Positions 46,561 through 54,909 of a DNA stretch of 64,000 nucleotides are shown piece after piece. This stretch comes from Pseudomonas pisciculturae. GTDB taxonomy: Bacteria; Pseudomonadota; Gammaproteobacteria; Pseudomonadales; Pseudomonadaceae. A model generated the notes under the pieces. That model was not told where the DNA came from. It did not search any database and was given only the letters and a program-made list of their open reading frames with translations. The stretch spans positions 1-64,000 of the forward strand of contig NZ_JACVZE010000010.1 of assembly GCF_015461805.1 (NCBI RefSeq), given 5' to 3'. Position 1 is the stretch's first letter. Each line of letters begins with the position of its first letter. Made by a program: the position numbers and the translations under genes.

Positions 46561-46582
46561 GCCTGAAGTAAATCACAGGCAA

Positions 46583-46693
46583 AGAAAAGCCCGCATGGGG
46601 CGTGCGGGCTAAAGGGATGTTCATTAGGAGCTGGGTCTACCCTAGGTCATCGTCTGTGAAAGGTTTGTGAAAAGCCTTGGAAACAACCCGCCG
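46583..46693 (-). ncRNA. Candidate RpoS-type small RNA (RgsA/P16-like)
   Basis: On the minus strand, TACACT at 46700-46705 (extended form CATACACTTT, like an RpoS -10 box) would start a transcript near 46693. It would end at the stem AGCCCGCA/TGCGGGCT (46588-46610) followed by TTTTCTTT, about 110 bases. There is no open frame with a Shine-Dalgarno sequence. The upstream genes on both sides are plus strand, so a minus-strand terminator here needs its own transcript. The similarity to RgsA/P16 is from memory and uncertain. Confidence 0.45.
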
Positions 46694-46793
46694 CAAAAAA
46701 GTGTATGCCTCGATCCGCTTTTAGCTGTACGGGGCGGCAATGCCCGCAACGCACTACTGTCGCAGGCATACCACACCGCTTGGATGCCGCATC

Positions 46794-47402
46794 ATGATTA
46801 TGTCTACCAGTCTCTTATCGGCCTTTGTGCTGTTCGCCTTCGTGTCCTCGATCACGCCAGGCCCCAATAACACGATGTTGCTGGCCTCGGGGGTCAACTT
46901 CGGGTTTCGCCGTTCGATGCCTCACGCGTTGGGGATCAGCGTCGGTTTCATGGTGTTGGTGATTTCGGTTGGCCTGGGGCTTGGGGAAGTGTTCAAGGTG
47001 TTCCCATGGGCCTATACCGTATTGCGCTATGTGGGCGCAGCGTACCTGTTGTACCTGGCGTGGAAGATTGCGACGGCGGGGGGCATGTCCGACAGCGAAG
47101 ATAAGCATGGCAAGCCCATGACGTTTCTGGGGGCCGCAGCGTTCCAGTGGGTCAACCCCAAGGCCTGGATCATGGCGTTGGGCGCCATCACCACCTACAC
47201 ACCCGCCGAGGGTTATGTCACCAATGTGTTGGTGATCGCGCTGGTATTTGCGGTGGTCAACCTGCCTAGCGTCTGCGTGTGGGTCGGTTGCGGCACAGGG
47301 CTGCGCAATGTGCTGCGTGAGCCGCGCTGGCTGCGGCTGTTCAACTGGTCAATGGCCGGGTTGCTGGTACTGTCCCTGTACCCGATGTTGTTTGCCAGCT
47401 GA
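46794..47402 (+). CDS. LysE/RhtB family amino-acid exporter
   Basis: This 202-residue protein has six hydrophobic segments. The family motif SSITPGPNNTMLLASGVNFG is at the N terminus, GISVGFMVLVISVGLGLGEV follows, and AAAFQWVNPKAWIMALGAI is in the middle. It exports an amino acid or related compound; the substrate is unknown. Starts at 46794 and 46800 are both possible. Confidence 0.9.
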   Translation: MIMSTSLLSAFVLFAFVSSITPGPNNTMLLASGVNFGFRRSMPHALGISVGFMVLVISVGLGLGEVFKVFPWAYTVLRYVGAAYLLYLAWKIATAGGMSDSEDKHGKPMTFLGAAAFQWVNPKAWIMALGAITTYTPAEGYVTNVLVIALVFAVVNLPSVCVWVGCGTGLRNVLREPRWLRLFNWSMAGLLVLSLYPMLFAS

Positions 47403-47404
47403 GG

Positions 47405-47488
47405 TCACACTGGCGAAATGGTTGCGAGCAAGCCGATACCAATGGTCAATACCAAAAAACCGAACAGAAAAAGTGCCATCTTGGTCAT
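47405..47488 (-). CDS. 27-residue membrane peptide
   Basis: The open frame encodes MTKMALFLFGFLVLTIGIGL followed by LATISPV, a single membrane helix. GGAGG lies 4 bases before the ATG at 47488. The stop is 2 bases from the end of the convergent LysE gene. A longer in-frame extension upstream has no Shine-Dalgarno sequence. Such one-helix peptides often regulate a membrane partner, but none is identified. Confidence 0.6.
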   Translation of the reverse strand: MTKMALFLFGFLVLTIGIGLLATISPV

Positions 47489-47740
47489 AAGGCCTCCGAA
47501 GGGAAGGGCGACAGAAGTGTCGGGAATGGGTCTATTGTCCACCCAGGGCAGATTTCGGTACAGACGCAGATAGTGATCAAAAAACCGTATCAGATGCGCG
47601 CGCATGCGCTGGGCCATGGGTTGTGCAGGGTGGTGATTTTCTAAAGATCAGTCAGGCTGTCAGCGGTTTAATTCGTTGTGTGCCCCCACAACCTGTATCT
47701 TCCTACAAGGCACCAGGCAGTTTCCGTAGTGCGAGGCCAT

Positions 47741-48409
47741 ATGCAACGTCTGTTGAGCAAATACCGTTACGTCCTGATTTTCTGGCTGTGTTTTGGCATA
47801 TTCCGTACCTCCCTGGCGGACTGGAACCCGATCCCGTCCGGCTCCATGCGCCCGACCCTGGTGGAAGGCGATGTAGTCTTAGTGAACCGCGTGGCCTATG
47901 ACCTCAAGCTGCCGCTCACCGATATCTCGTTGATCAAGCTGGATAACCCGCAACGGGGTGATGTGGTGACCTTCACTTCACCCAAGGACGGCGTGCGCCT
48001 GATCAAGCGAATCGTCGGCATCCCAGGCGATACGCTGCAAATGAAGGACGAAGTGTTGTGGGTCAATGGCGTGCCGGCCACCTACCTCGACGCGCAATCG
48101 ATCAGCGAGCGGGTTGCCCCCGGCCAATTTATCCAGGGCATCAAGCTCACCGAACACGCCGCCGCACGTCAGCGCACGGTGCAGTTCATGCCGCAGGTAC
48201 GCGCCCGCCGCGATTTTGGCCCACTGCAGGTGCCTGCCGACCACTATTTCATGCTGGGAGACAACCGCGACAACAGCGCCGATTCCAGGTACATCGGCTT
48301 TGTGCCGCGTCGGTTGCTGATTGGGCATGCGCACCATATCCTCGCGTCGGCGCAGATCCTGGATCACTGGATGCCACGATTTCGCCGATTTGGGGCGCCG
48401 ATCCTCTAA
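47741..48409 (+). CDS. lepB: Signal peptidase I
   Basis: This 222-residue S26 protease has one N-terminal membrane segment and catalytic Ser35 in IPSGSMRPT. Catalytic Lys89 is in RLIKRIVG and the box III motif is GDNRDNSADSR. It cleaves signal peptides of exported proteins. It is shorter than the main LepB (about 284 residues with two membrane segments) and is not beside lepA, so it is probably a second, paralogous signal peptidase. It stands alone with an upstream ATG-proximal GAGG. Confidence 0.88.
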   Translation: MQRLLSKYRYVLIFWLCFGIFRTSLADWNPIPSGSMRPTLVEGDVVLVNRVAYDLKLPLTDISLIKLDNPQRGDVVTFTSPKDGVRLIKRIVGIPGDTLQMKDEVLWVNGVPATYLDAQSISERVAPGQFIQGIKLTEHAAARQRTVQFMPQVRARRDFGPLQVPADHYFMLGDNRDNSADSRYIGFVPRRLLIGHAHHILASAQILDHWMPRFRRFGAPIL

Positions 48410-48456
48410 GATGGCGCCCACTGCATCAACAATAATTAATAGTGGGCTGAGCCTCG

Positions 48457-49464
48457 ATGGAAAGACGTCAATTCAGCGGTGGCATGAAGGGTAAGAACCT
48501 GCGCTACCTCAATGAAACCCAGCAGCCGGCGTCGGTCACTCGCGTCGGCTTCTTGCTGCTGGAACACTTCTCCCTGCCCGCATTCACCCAGACCCTCGAC
48601 ACCCTCGTCACGGCCAACCTGCTACGCCCCGATCTGTTTGCGTCACGCACCTTTGGCTGCGCAGCGGATGAAGTGATCAGTGACCTCGGCCTGGTCATCC
48701 GCCCCGATGCGCGCCTGGACATCGCCGCTTTGCCTGAGCTTGACCTGCTGGTGATCTGCGGCGGGTTTCGCACCGAGCTCAAGGCCAGCGAAGACTTCAC
48801 CCACCTGTTGCGCAGCGCAGCTGAACAGGGCATCACCCTGGCCGGTCTATGGAATGGCTCATGGTTTCTCGGCCGCGCAGGCCTGTTGCAGGATTACCGC
48901 TGTGCGATCCACCCCGAACATCGCCCGGCGCTGGCGGAAGTGGCCAAGGCCGCGCAAGTCACGAGCGAACCCTACGTCATCGACCGCGACCGACTGACCG
49001 CGTCCAGCCCCTCGGGCGCGTTCCATATGGCCCTGGATTGGATCAAAGGCCTGCACGGCAAAGCGCTGGTAGAAGGCATTGAAGACATCCTGGCCTTTGA
49101 AGAATCGCGCTACCGGCGCATCAAACCCACTGAAAACGTCAGCGTCAGCGCGCCCTTGCGCGAGGTGGTCAAGCTGATGGACGCCAACCTCGAAGAGCCT
49201 CTAGAGCTGGACCAACTCGCCGTCTACGCCGGCCGCTCGCGGCGTCAGCTCGAACGGCTGTTCAAGGAACAACTGGGCACCACGCCGCAGCGCTACTACA
49301 TGGAACTGCGCGTGACCGAGGCGCGGCGCTTGTTGCAGCACACCGAACTGTCACAAGTTGAAGTGCTGGTGGCGTGCGGGTTCGTATCGCCAAGCCATTT
49401 CAGCAAGTGCTACAGCTCGTACTTCGGCTATCGCCCCTCGAAGGAGAAGCGGTTGGTCAAGTAG
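48457..49464 (+). CDS. GlxA-family AraC regulator with DJ-1/PfpI-like domain
   Basis: This 335-residue protein has an N-terminal amidotransferase-like domain (RVGFLLLEHFSLPAFTQTLD, then LDLLVICGGF and LAGLWNGSWFLGRAGLL). The nucleophile Cys position appears to be Trp/Asn, so it is probably a ligand sensor and not an enzyme. A C-terminal AraC domain (LDQLAVYAGRSRRQLERLFK then EVLVACGFVSPSHFSKCYSS) binds DNA. Its position beside the hydroxyproline cluster suggests that it may regulate amino-acid or amine use. Confidence 0.9.
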   Translation: MERRQFSGGMKGKNLRYLNETQQPASVTRVGFLLLEHFSLPAFTQTLDTLVTANLLRPDLFASRTFGCAADEVISDLGLVIRPDARLDIAALPELDLLVICGGFRTELKASEDFTHLLRSAAEQGITLAGLWNGSWFLGRAGLLQDYRCAIHPEHRPALAEVAKAAQVTSEPYVIDRDRLTASSPSGAFHMALDWIKGLHGKALVEGIEDILAFEESRYRRIKPTENVSVSAPLREVVKLMDANLEEPLELDQLAVYAGRSRRQLERLFKEQLGTTPQRYYMELRVTEARRLLQHTELSQVEVLVACGFVSPSHFSKCYSSYFGYRPSKEKRLVK

Positions 49465-49500
49465 GCGCGCGGTCGCAAGGATGGTGCTGACTGATCGCTG

Positions 49501-49581
49501 CCACAGGGGATCGGCGTTGTTGCCAGTACTCGCGTCTGGCGTAGATCCCCTGTGGGAGCTGGCTTGCCTGCGATGGCGATG
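49501..49581. repeat. Inverted repeat joined to a REP element
   Basis: CCACAGGGGATC (49501-49512) and its complement GATCCCCTGTGG (49543-49554) enclose 30 bases. The right arm runs into GTGGGAGCTGGCTTGCCTGC, a REP element. It lies between convergent genes and may act as a bidirectional terminator. Confidence 0.7.
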
Positions 49582-49629
49582 GTGCAGTCAACCGATTCAT
49601 CGGCTCACCTTAAATAGCGCTCTATCACC

Positions 49630-50880
49630 TCAAAACCGGTCCAGTCGATAGGGCCCGAGTGCCGGTATCTGCGCTCGCTGCCCCTGCGGATGATCCAGTA
49701 GCCCCACCATCTGCGCCGTCACCGCCGCCTGCGTCAACCCCAGATGCTGATGCCCGAACGCAAGCAACACCTTGCCGTCGCATACCCGGTCAATGATCGG
49801 CAGCGAGTCTGGCAGCGAAGGTCTGAAGCCCATCCACGGCGTAGCATTGTCCGCATTCAAATCCTCCCGAAACAGCCCCTTGCTCAACCGATGCAACTGC
49901 CAGGCGCGCGCCATGTTTGCTGGGCGTTCGAGGCCTGCGAACTCAACCGTGCCGGCCAGGCGTAAGCCGTCAGCCATGGGCGTCATGATGAACTTTCGTT
50001 CCAGCGAAGTGACTGCGAAGGGCAGGCGATTGTGTTCGTTGGGCAGCATCAGGTGATAGCCGCGTTCGGTTTCCAGCGGCACTGTTTTGCCTGTGAGTGT
50101 CGCAGTCAGTTTGGCGGAGTGCGCGCCACAGGCGATCAGCACCTGGCGTGCCGTGAACAAGCCTTGGTCGGTGCTAAGCGTCACGCCGTGTTCTTCAACG
50201 CGCCCAGCCAACACCTGGCGCTTGAGGAACTGCACGCCACAGGCCTTGGCTGCATTGACCAGCTCACACACCACCTGATGGGGGTCGAGAAAGTGGCCGG
50301 TCGCGGGGAAAAACAGCCCACCTAAAATCCGCTCACTTAGCTGCGGTGCAGCGTGTTGTACGGCTTCGGCGGGCCACAAAACAACCGGCACCTGTTGCTG
50401 TTGCATGCGCTGGCGCAAGGCTTGGAGGGTCGCGCGCGATTCAGGGTGCTCAAACACCAACAATGAGCCTTCCTCGCGCAACAACTGCGGGCGTTCGATG
50501 CTATGCAACAGCTGCTGCCACGCCCCCAGGCTGGCCTCGTTAAGCGCGCGAACACCGGCCACGCTGCGCTGATATTGCGCCGGGCGCAGGTTCAGCAGCA
50601 GGCGAACAAACCAGGGCAGGGCACGGGGCAGGTACTTCCAGTCCAGACGCAGGGGCCCCATGGGGTCCAACAGCATGGTCGGCAAACGCCTGATGATCGA
50701 CATGTCAGCAATGGGGAACACCTGTTCGCTCGCCAAGTGCCCGGCGTTGCCATAGGACGCGCCCATCCCCGGCTCCTGTTGATCAAGCACGACGACGCGC
50801 TTGCCTTGGCGGGCCAGTTGCAGGGCGCAGGCGACGCCGATAATGCCCGCGCCGACCACGACGATATCGTTATCGGGCAT
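49630..50880 (-). CDS. FAD-dependent D-amino acid (cis-4-hydroxy-D-proline) oxidase/dehydrogenase
   Basis: This 416-residue DadA/DAO-family flavoenzyme has the N-terminal dinucleotide-binding motif VVGAGIIGVACALQLARQGK and a C-terminal FAD motif (LLAFGHQHLGLTQAAVTAQM). In the hydroxyproline pathway such an enzyme oxidises cis-4-hydroxy-D-proline to the 1-pyrroline derivative. The neighbouring epimerase and deaminase support that role here. It lacks the small LhpE/LhpF subunits of the P. aeruginosa heterotrimer, so it may act alone. The start is 3 bases after the deaminase stop. Confidence 0.85.
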   Translation of the reverse strand: MPDNDIVVVGAGIIGVACALQLARQGKRVVVLDQQEPGMGASYGNAGHLASEQVFPIADMSIIRRLPTMLLDPMGPLRLDWKYLPRALPWFVRLLLNLRPAQYQRSVAGVRALNEASLGAWQQLLHSIERPQLLREEGSLLVFEHPESRATLQALRQRMQQQQVPVVLWPAEAVQHAAPQLSERILGGLFFPATGHFLDPHQVVCELVNAAKACGVQFLKRQVLAGRVEEHGVTLSTDQGLFTARQVLIACGAHSAKLTATLTGKTVPLETERGYHLMLPNEHNRLPFAVTSLERKFIMTPMADGLRLAGTVEFAGLERPANMARAWQLHRLSKGLFREDLNADNATPWMGFRPSLPDSLPIIDRVCDGKVLLAFGHQHLGLTQAAVTAQMVGLLDHPQGQRAQIPALGPYRLDRF

Positions 50881-50883
50881 GGG

Positions 50884-51831
50884 CTAGACCATGTTCTGTT
50901 CCGCCGACCAATTGGCGTACCACTGGCGGAACAACCCATATTGTTGCTCGGCATAGCGGCGCTGGGCATCGCTGAGTACATCGCTCTCGTTGAAGTGCAG
51001 GGCGTATTCCGTATCGCCGTTGAGCACCATCAGGTGTTTGTAATACAGCACCAGGTCGCAGCCTTCGTCGAACGACGAGAGCACCGCCAGTGCGCCCTCC
51101 AATTCGACGGCCAGGCGGCGGGCCCTGGCATCGCCCTTGGCCGCTTGTTTGCTCAGGGCCACCAGTTGCAGCACTTCGCGGGGCAGGGCATTGCCCACGC
51201 CAGTGATGGCGCCGGTGGCGTTGCAGTTGACGAAACCGTGCACCACTTGGGTGTCTACACCGACCATCAGGGTCACGTTATCGTCGTGAGAGGTGATGTG
51301 TTCAGCGGCGTAGCGCAGGTCTGCGCCGCCGCCAAACTCCTTGAAACCGATGAGGTTGGGGTGTTCGCGGCGCAGTTCAAAGAACAGCTCGGCGCGGGTG
51401 GCGAAGCCGTAGTAAGGGCTGTTGTAGATCACCGCCGGCAGGTTCGGCGCCGCGTTGAGGATCGCCGAGAAATGCGCCTTTTGCGCAGCAACCGAGGCGC
51501 CACGGGATAACAGCCGTGGAATCACCATCAAGCCCTGAGCGCCGACCTTGGCCGCGTGCGCCGCATGGCCGACAGCTTCGCGACTGTTCACCGCCCCGGT
51601 ACCCACTATGGTCGGCACACCCGACGCCACCAGGAGTGCTACGCCTTGCTGACGCTCGGCTTCGGTGAGCAGCGGCCAGTCACCCATGGAGCCGCAATAC
51701 ACCACCGCGCTCATCCCGGCATCGATCAACTGACGCCCCTTGGCGACCAGCGCGTCGAAATCCGGCTTGCGCTCGGCGGTGCAGGGGGTCATCAGGGCGG
51801 GAATGCACCCGGTGAAGATGTTCTCGCTCAT
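50884..51831 (-). CDS. DapA-family lyase, probable 1-pyrroline-4-hydroxy-2-carboxylate deaminase
   Basis: This 315-residue TIM-barrel enzyme has Schiff-base Lys164 in LIGFKEFGG and the conserved Tyr in VIYNSPYYG. The pyruvate-binding start GCIPALMTPC matches the DHDPS superfamily. Its location between the oxidase and the epimerase points to the deaminase step that makes 2-oxoglutarate semialdehyde, as known for LhpC. The start at 51831 is ATG with GGAG upstream. Confidence 0.85.
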   Translation of the reverse strand: MSENIFTGCIPALMTPCTAERKPDFDALVAKGRQLIDAGMSAVVYCGSMGDWPLLTEAERQQGVALLVASGVPTIVGTGAVNSREAVGHAAHAAKVGAQGLMVIPRLLSRGASVAAQKAHFSAILNAAPNLPAVIYNSPYYGFATRAELFFELRREHPNLIGFKEFGGGADLRYAAEHITSHDDNVTLMVGVDTQVVHGFVNCNATGAITGVGNALPREVLQLVALSKQAAKGDARARRLAVELEGALAVLSSFDEGCDLVLYYKHLMVLNGDTEYALHFNESDVLSDAQRRYAEQQYGLFRQWYANWSAEQNMV

Positions 51832-51868
51832 GGCGCTAACTCCTTGGAATGTTCAAGTGGCGAGAGGC

Positions 51869-52795
51869 TCAGATGCCCCAGGCGAAAGGGTCCTGTTCGT
51901 CGATCAGCAAGGTGCTGTCGGCGGTCATGTAGGCGCGGCCGGTAATGAACGGGCGCACGCGCTCGCCATCCCATTCGTAGCGGCCTGCGAATTGGCTGCC
52001 GGTGATGCTGGCTTGAACCCAGGTTTCTCCGGGCTTGAGCTTGCCATCTGCGGCTAGGCACGCGAGTTTGGCGCTGGTGCCGGTGCCACACGGCGATCGG
52101 TCATAGGCTTTGCCCGGGCACATTACGAAGTTGCGGCTGTCGGCGTGGGAGTCATCGGCGAACAGTTCGATATGGTCGATCAACGCACCCTCGGCGCCAC
52201 GAATACCTTGGTCGTCCAGGGCCTTGAGCATCGCCCAGGTGTAGTCGGTGAGGGCATCGACGTTGTCCATCCGCAGGCTTTTGCCGTGGTCGGACACCAG
52301 GAAAAACCAGTTACCGCCCCAGGCGATATCGCCCTTGACCATGCCGTGCCCCGGGACCAATACAGCGACTTGTTGGCGATAACGGTAGGAGGGCACGTTG
52401 CCCAACGTGACCTTGCCGTCGTCATGCAAGGTTGCCGTCACGCAGCCCACTGGCGTATCGAGGGTGTGCACGCCGGGTGCGATGCGACCCAAATAATGCA
52501 AGGACGCAACCAGGCCGATAGTTCCGTGGCCACACATGCCCAGGTAACCGGCGTTGTTGAAGAAGATCACGCCGCAGGTGGCGCCCTGGGTGACCGGCGC
52601 GCAGTACAGCGCGCCCACCAGCACATCATTGCCCCGGGGCTCCAGCAGGCAGGCGCGGCGCCAGTGGTCATGGTCGGTGCGCAGGCTGTGCAGTTGCTCG
52701 GCGAGGGTGGCGCCGGTCAATTCAGGAAAGCCATTGAGTACCAGGCGCGTGGGTTCGCCGCCGGTGTGGGAGTCGATCACGTGCAGTCGCTTCAT
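51869..52795 (-). CDS. lhpA: 4-hydroxyproline 2-epimerase
   Basis: This 308-residue proline-racemase-family enzyme has catalytic cysteines Cys88 (MCGHGTIG) and Cys236 (SPCGTGT), the positions known for P. aeruginosa HypRE. It converts trans-4-hydroxy-L-proline to cis-4-hydroxy-D-proline. The start at 52795 (GGAG 6 bases upstream) gives the usual family length; the longer frame is read from the divergent promoter region. The gene is divergent from the AraC regulator at 52972. Confidence 0.93.
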   Translation of the reverse strand: MKRLHVIDSHTGGEPTRLVLNGFPELTGATLAEQLHSLRTDHDHWRRACLLEPRGNDVLVGALYCAPVTQGATCGVIFFNNAGYLGMCGHGTIGLVASLHYLGRIAPGVHTLDTPVGCVTATLHDDGKVTLGNVPSYRYRQQVAVLVPGHGMVKGDIAWGGNWFFLVSDHGKSLRMDNVDALTDYTWAMLKALDDQGIRGAEGALIDHIELFADDSHADSRNFVMCPGKAYDRSPCGTGTSAKLACLAADGKLKPGETWVQASITGSQFAGRYEWDGERVRPFITGRAYMTADSTLLIDEQDPFAWGI

Positions 52796-52971
52796 AACGC
52801 GCTCCAGGCAGTGGGCAGGCATGGCCCCACAGTGCGCTGATGAAAGGCGCCGCGCTTGATGTTTTTTAGGGGTATGGATGACGAAATCAGCACAGTTGCC
52901 TTCGCTCGACAGCGCACAGGGCATGGTGCAATCTGCTCCACATCGAAAGGGCAGCATGGGGCACCACAGTC

Positions 52972-53736
52972 ATGATGCAGAACGCGTTTGCGAGCCTTTG
53001 CAGCGGGGAAGAGGCGAATCGCCCGCAGAATATCGAGCAGTTGTTGGCCAGCGTCGTGCAGGTATTGCCGATGCTGGATGTGATCCCCAATGCGGCGATT
53101 TTCCTCAAGGACACCCAAGCGCGTTACCTGCTTGCCAACCGCACCCTGGTGCAACGTTGCGGCCTTAAAGACTTGCGACCCTTGCTGGGCAAGACCAGCG
53201 CTGAAGTCTTCCCCGCACAACTGGGCCCCGGCTACACCGAGCAGGACCGCCGCGTGCTGGAAGACGGGTTTGTGCTAGAAGACCAACTCGAATTACACCT
53301 CTACGGCACCCGCGAACCCGGTTGGTGCCTGACCCACAAATGGCCGCTCCACGACTGCAACGGTGTGATTATCGGGCTAGCCGGCATCTCGGTAGACCTG
53401 CAAACAGCCAGCGAAACCCACCCGGCGTACCAACGTCTTGCAGCCGTGGATGCGCACATCCGCACCCACTTCAACCGCCGTGTGACCCTGAGTGAGTTGA
53501 CGCGGATCGCCGGCATTTCCGTTGCGCAACTGGAGCGCTATTGCAAACGCGTGTTCCACCTGACGCCCCGGCAGATGATCCAAAAAGTGCGACTGGAGCA
53601 CGCCCACCGCCTGTTGCATACCGACCTGCCGATTACCGCAGTAGCGTTGCAGTGTGGGTATACCGACCACAGTGCGTTTAGCCGGCAGTTCAAGGCCTCC
53701 ACCGGGTTTACGCCGAGGCAATACCGCGAAACCTGA
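52972..53736 (+). CDS. PAS-AraC family transcriptional regulator of the hydroxyproline cluster
   Basis: This 254-residue protein has an N-terminal PAS domain (NAAIFLKDTQARYLLANRTL, then GLAGISVDLQ) and a C-terminal AraC domain (LSELTRIAGISVAQLERYCK then TAVALQCGYTDHSAFSRQFK). It is divergent from lhpA across 176 bases, so it is the probable activator of the cluster and may sense hydroxyproline or an intermediate. ATG at 52972 or 52975. Confidence 0.9.
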   Translation: MMQNAFASLCSGEEANRPQNIEQLLASVVQVLPMLDVIPNAAIFLKDTQARYLLANRTLVQRCGLKDLRPLLGKTSAEVFPAQLGPGYTEQDRRVLEDGFVLEDQLELHLYGTREPGWCLTHKWPLHDCNGVIIGLAGISVDLQTASETHPAYQRLAAVDAHIRTHFNRRVTLSELTRIAGISVAQLERYCKRVFHLTPRQMIQKVRLEHAHRLLHTDLPITAVALQCGYTDHSAFSRQFKASTGFTPRQYRET

Positions 53737-53774
53737 AGGCCTTGGAATACAGATCCTACGGACAAGGGGGCTCC

Positions 53775-53900
53775 AACTGTGGGAGCGGGCAAGCCAGCTC
53801 CCACAGTTGATCGCATTTCAACGGGGTGTACGCGGTGCAAATGTGGGAGCTGTCGAGCTTTAGCGAGGCTGCGAAGGCGGCGGTGCGGGCGATAGAGATG
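53775..53900. repeat. REP-type hairpins after the AraC gene
   Basis: A 12-bp perfect stem AACTGTGGGAGC/GCTCCCACAGTT (53775-53786 and 53797-53808) is followed by a second GTGGGAGCTGTCGAGC-type element near 53842. This 326-base intergenic region (53737-54062) holds no gene. It otherwise contains only the 53974 palindrome and the upstream region of the SDR gene. Confidence 0.75.
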
Positions 53901-53973
53901 TTGGGCCTGAAGCACCGTTTTTGCAGGCAGGCCAGCTTCCACAATTCTGATCGCATTCAGTCTGGGAGGGCTG

Positions 53974-53993
53974 CATATACCGCCCGGTATATG
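53974..53993. promoter_or_regulatory. Perfect palindrome upstream of the SDR-EutH operon
   Basis: CATATACC and GGTATATG (8-bp perfect arms) flank GCCC. It lies 69 bases before the SDR start codon, in the only promoter region of the three-gene cluster. This is where an operator for the LuxR-type regulator at the end of the cluster would be expected. Confidence 0.55.
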
Positions 53994-54062
53994 GACCATT
54001 TTCAGTCCCCTCGTTAGCTTCCCTCCTCAGGATTTACCAAGGTAACCAACGAGGAGCGACCC

Positions 54063-54827
54063 ATGGGGCGACTGAGCGGCAAAGTGGCATTAATCAGTGG
54101 CGGGGCGGGCGGTTGCGGCCTGGCAGTGTCGCAATTATTCGCGAGTGAAGGGGCCAAGGTTGCGATTCTCGACCTGCCCAGCAGCGACGGTGAAGCCGTC
54201 GCCGAGCGCATCAATGCCGAAGGCGGTAGCGCGTATTTCCTGCCCACCGACGTCTCGATAGCCGATCAGGTAAACCACTCGGTCAGGCTCGCCGAACAGC
54301 GCTTTGGCGCGATCACAGTCTTGATGAACCACGCTGGTACCATTGCCGCCGGGCCGTTCCTGGAAACCGCCGAGGCGGATTGGGAGCGCCTGATGAACAT
54401 CAACGTCAAAAGCATGTTCCTGGTCACCAAGGCCGTGCTGCCAGGCATGATCGAGGCAGGGGGCGGCAGCATTATTTCGACGTCTTCCATCTCTGCCGTG
54501 GCTGGTACGCCGATGGAAGTGCTGTACTGCACCACCAAAGGCGCCTGCCACATGTTTGCACGGGCGATTTCGGTAGAATTCCGTGATCGCAATATCCGCA
54601 GCAACGCCATTTGCCCTGGCTTTATCGCCACCGCCCATGGCAAGCGCGAGTTGGATTTGCTGCGAGGCCTGGGTGTGGATGCCTCCGACGCGGCGATCAG
54701 CGCAATGCAAGGCCGGCTGTGTGAGCCGTCCGAGGTGGCCAAGGCCGCACTGTTCCTGGCCAGCGACGATGCCAGCTTCGTCAATGGCGCCCACCTGTTT
54801 GTCGACAATGGCTACACCGCACTCTGA
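54063..54827 (+). CDS. SDR family oxidoreductase
   Basis: This 254-residue Rossmann-fold dehydrogenase has the cofactor motif SGGAGGCGLA at 13-22 and LMNHAG. The catalytic set is in STSSISAVAGTPMEVLYCTT followed by K, that is Ser, Tyr and Lys. It may oxidise an alcohol group of the compound imported by the EutH homologue downstream. A strong GAGGAG precedes the ATG. The EutH gene follows after 82 bases. Confidence 0.92.
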   Translation: MGRLSGKVALISGGAGGCGLAVSQLFASEGAKVAILDLPSSDGEAVAERINAEGGSAYFLPTDVSIADQVNHSVRLAEQRFGAITVLMNHAGTIAAGPFLETAEADWERLMNINVKSMFLVTKAVLPGMIEAGGGSIISTSSISAVAGTPMEVLYCTTKGACHMFARAISVEFRDRNIRSNAICPGFIATAHGKRELDLLRGLGVDASDAAISAMQGRLCEPSEVAKAALFLASDDASFVNGAHLFVDNGYTAL

Positions 54828-54909
54828 GTCAGATAACTGACCGTCAATAAGAACACCTTCTGCAACACCCATCTGCCCAACAATAACTTTCTAAAAAGCA
54901 GAGGCTGCA

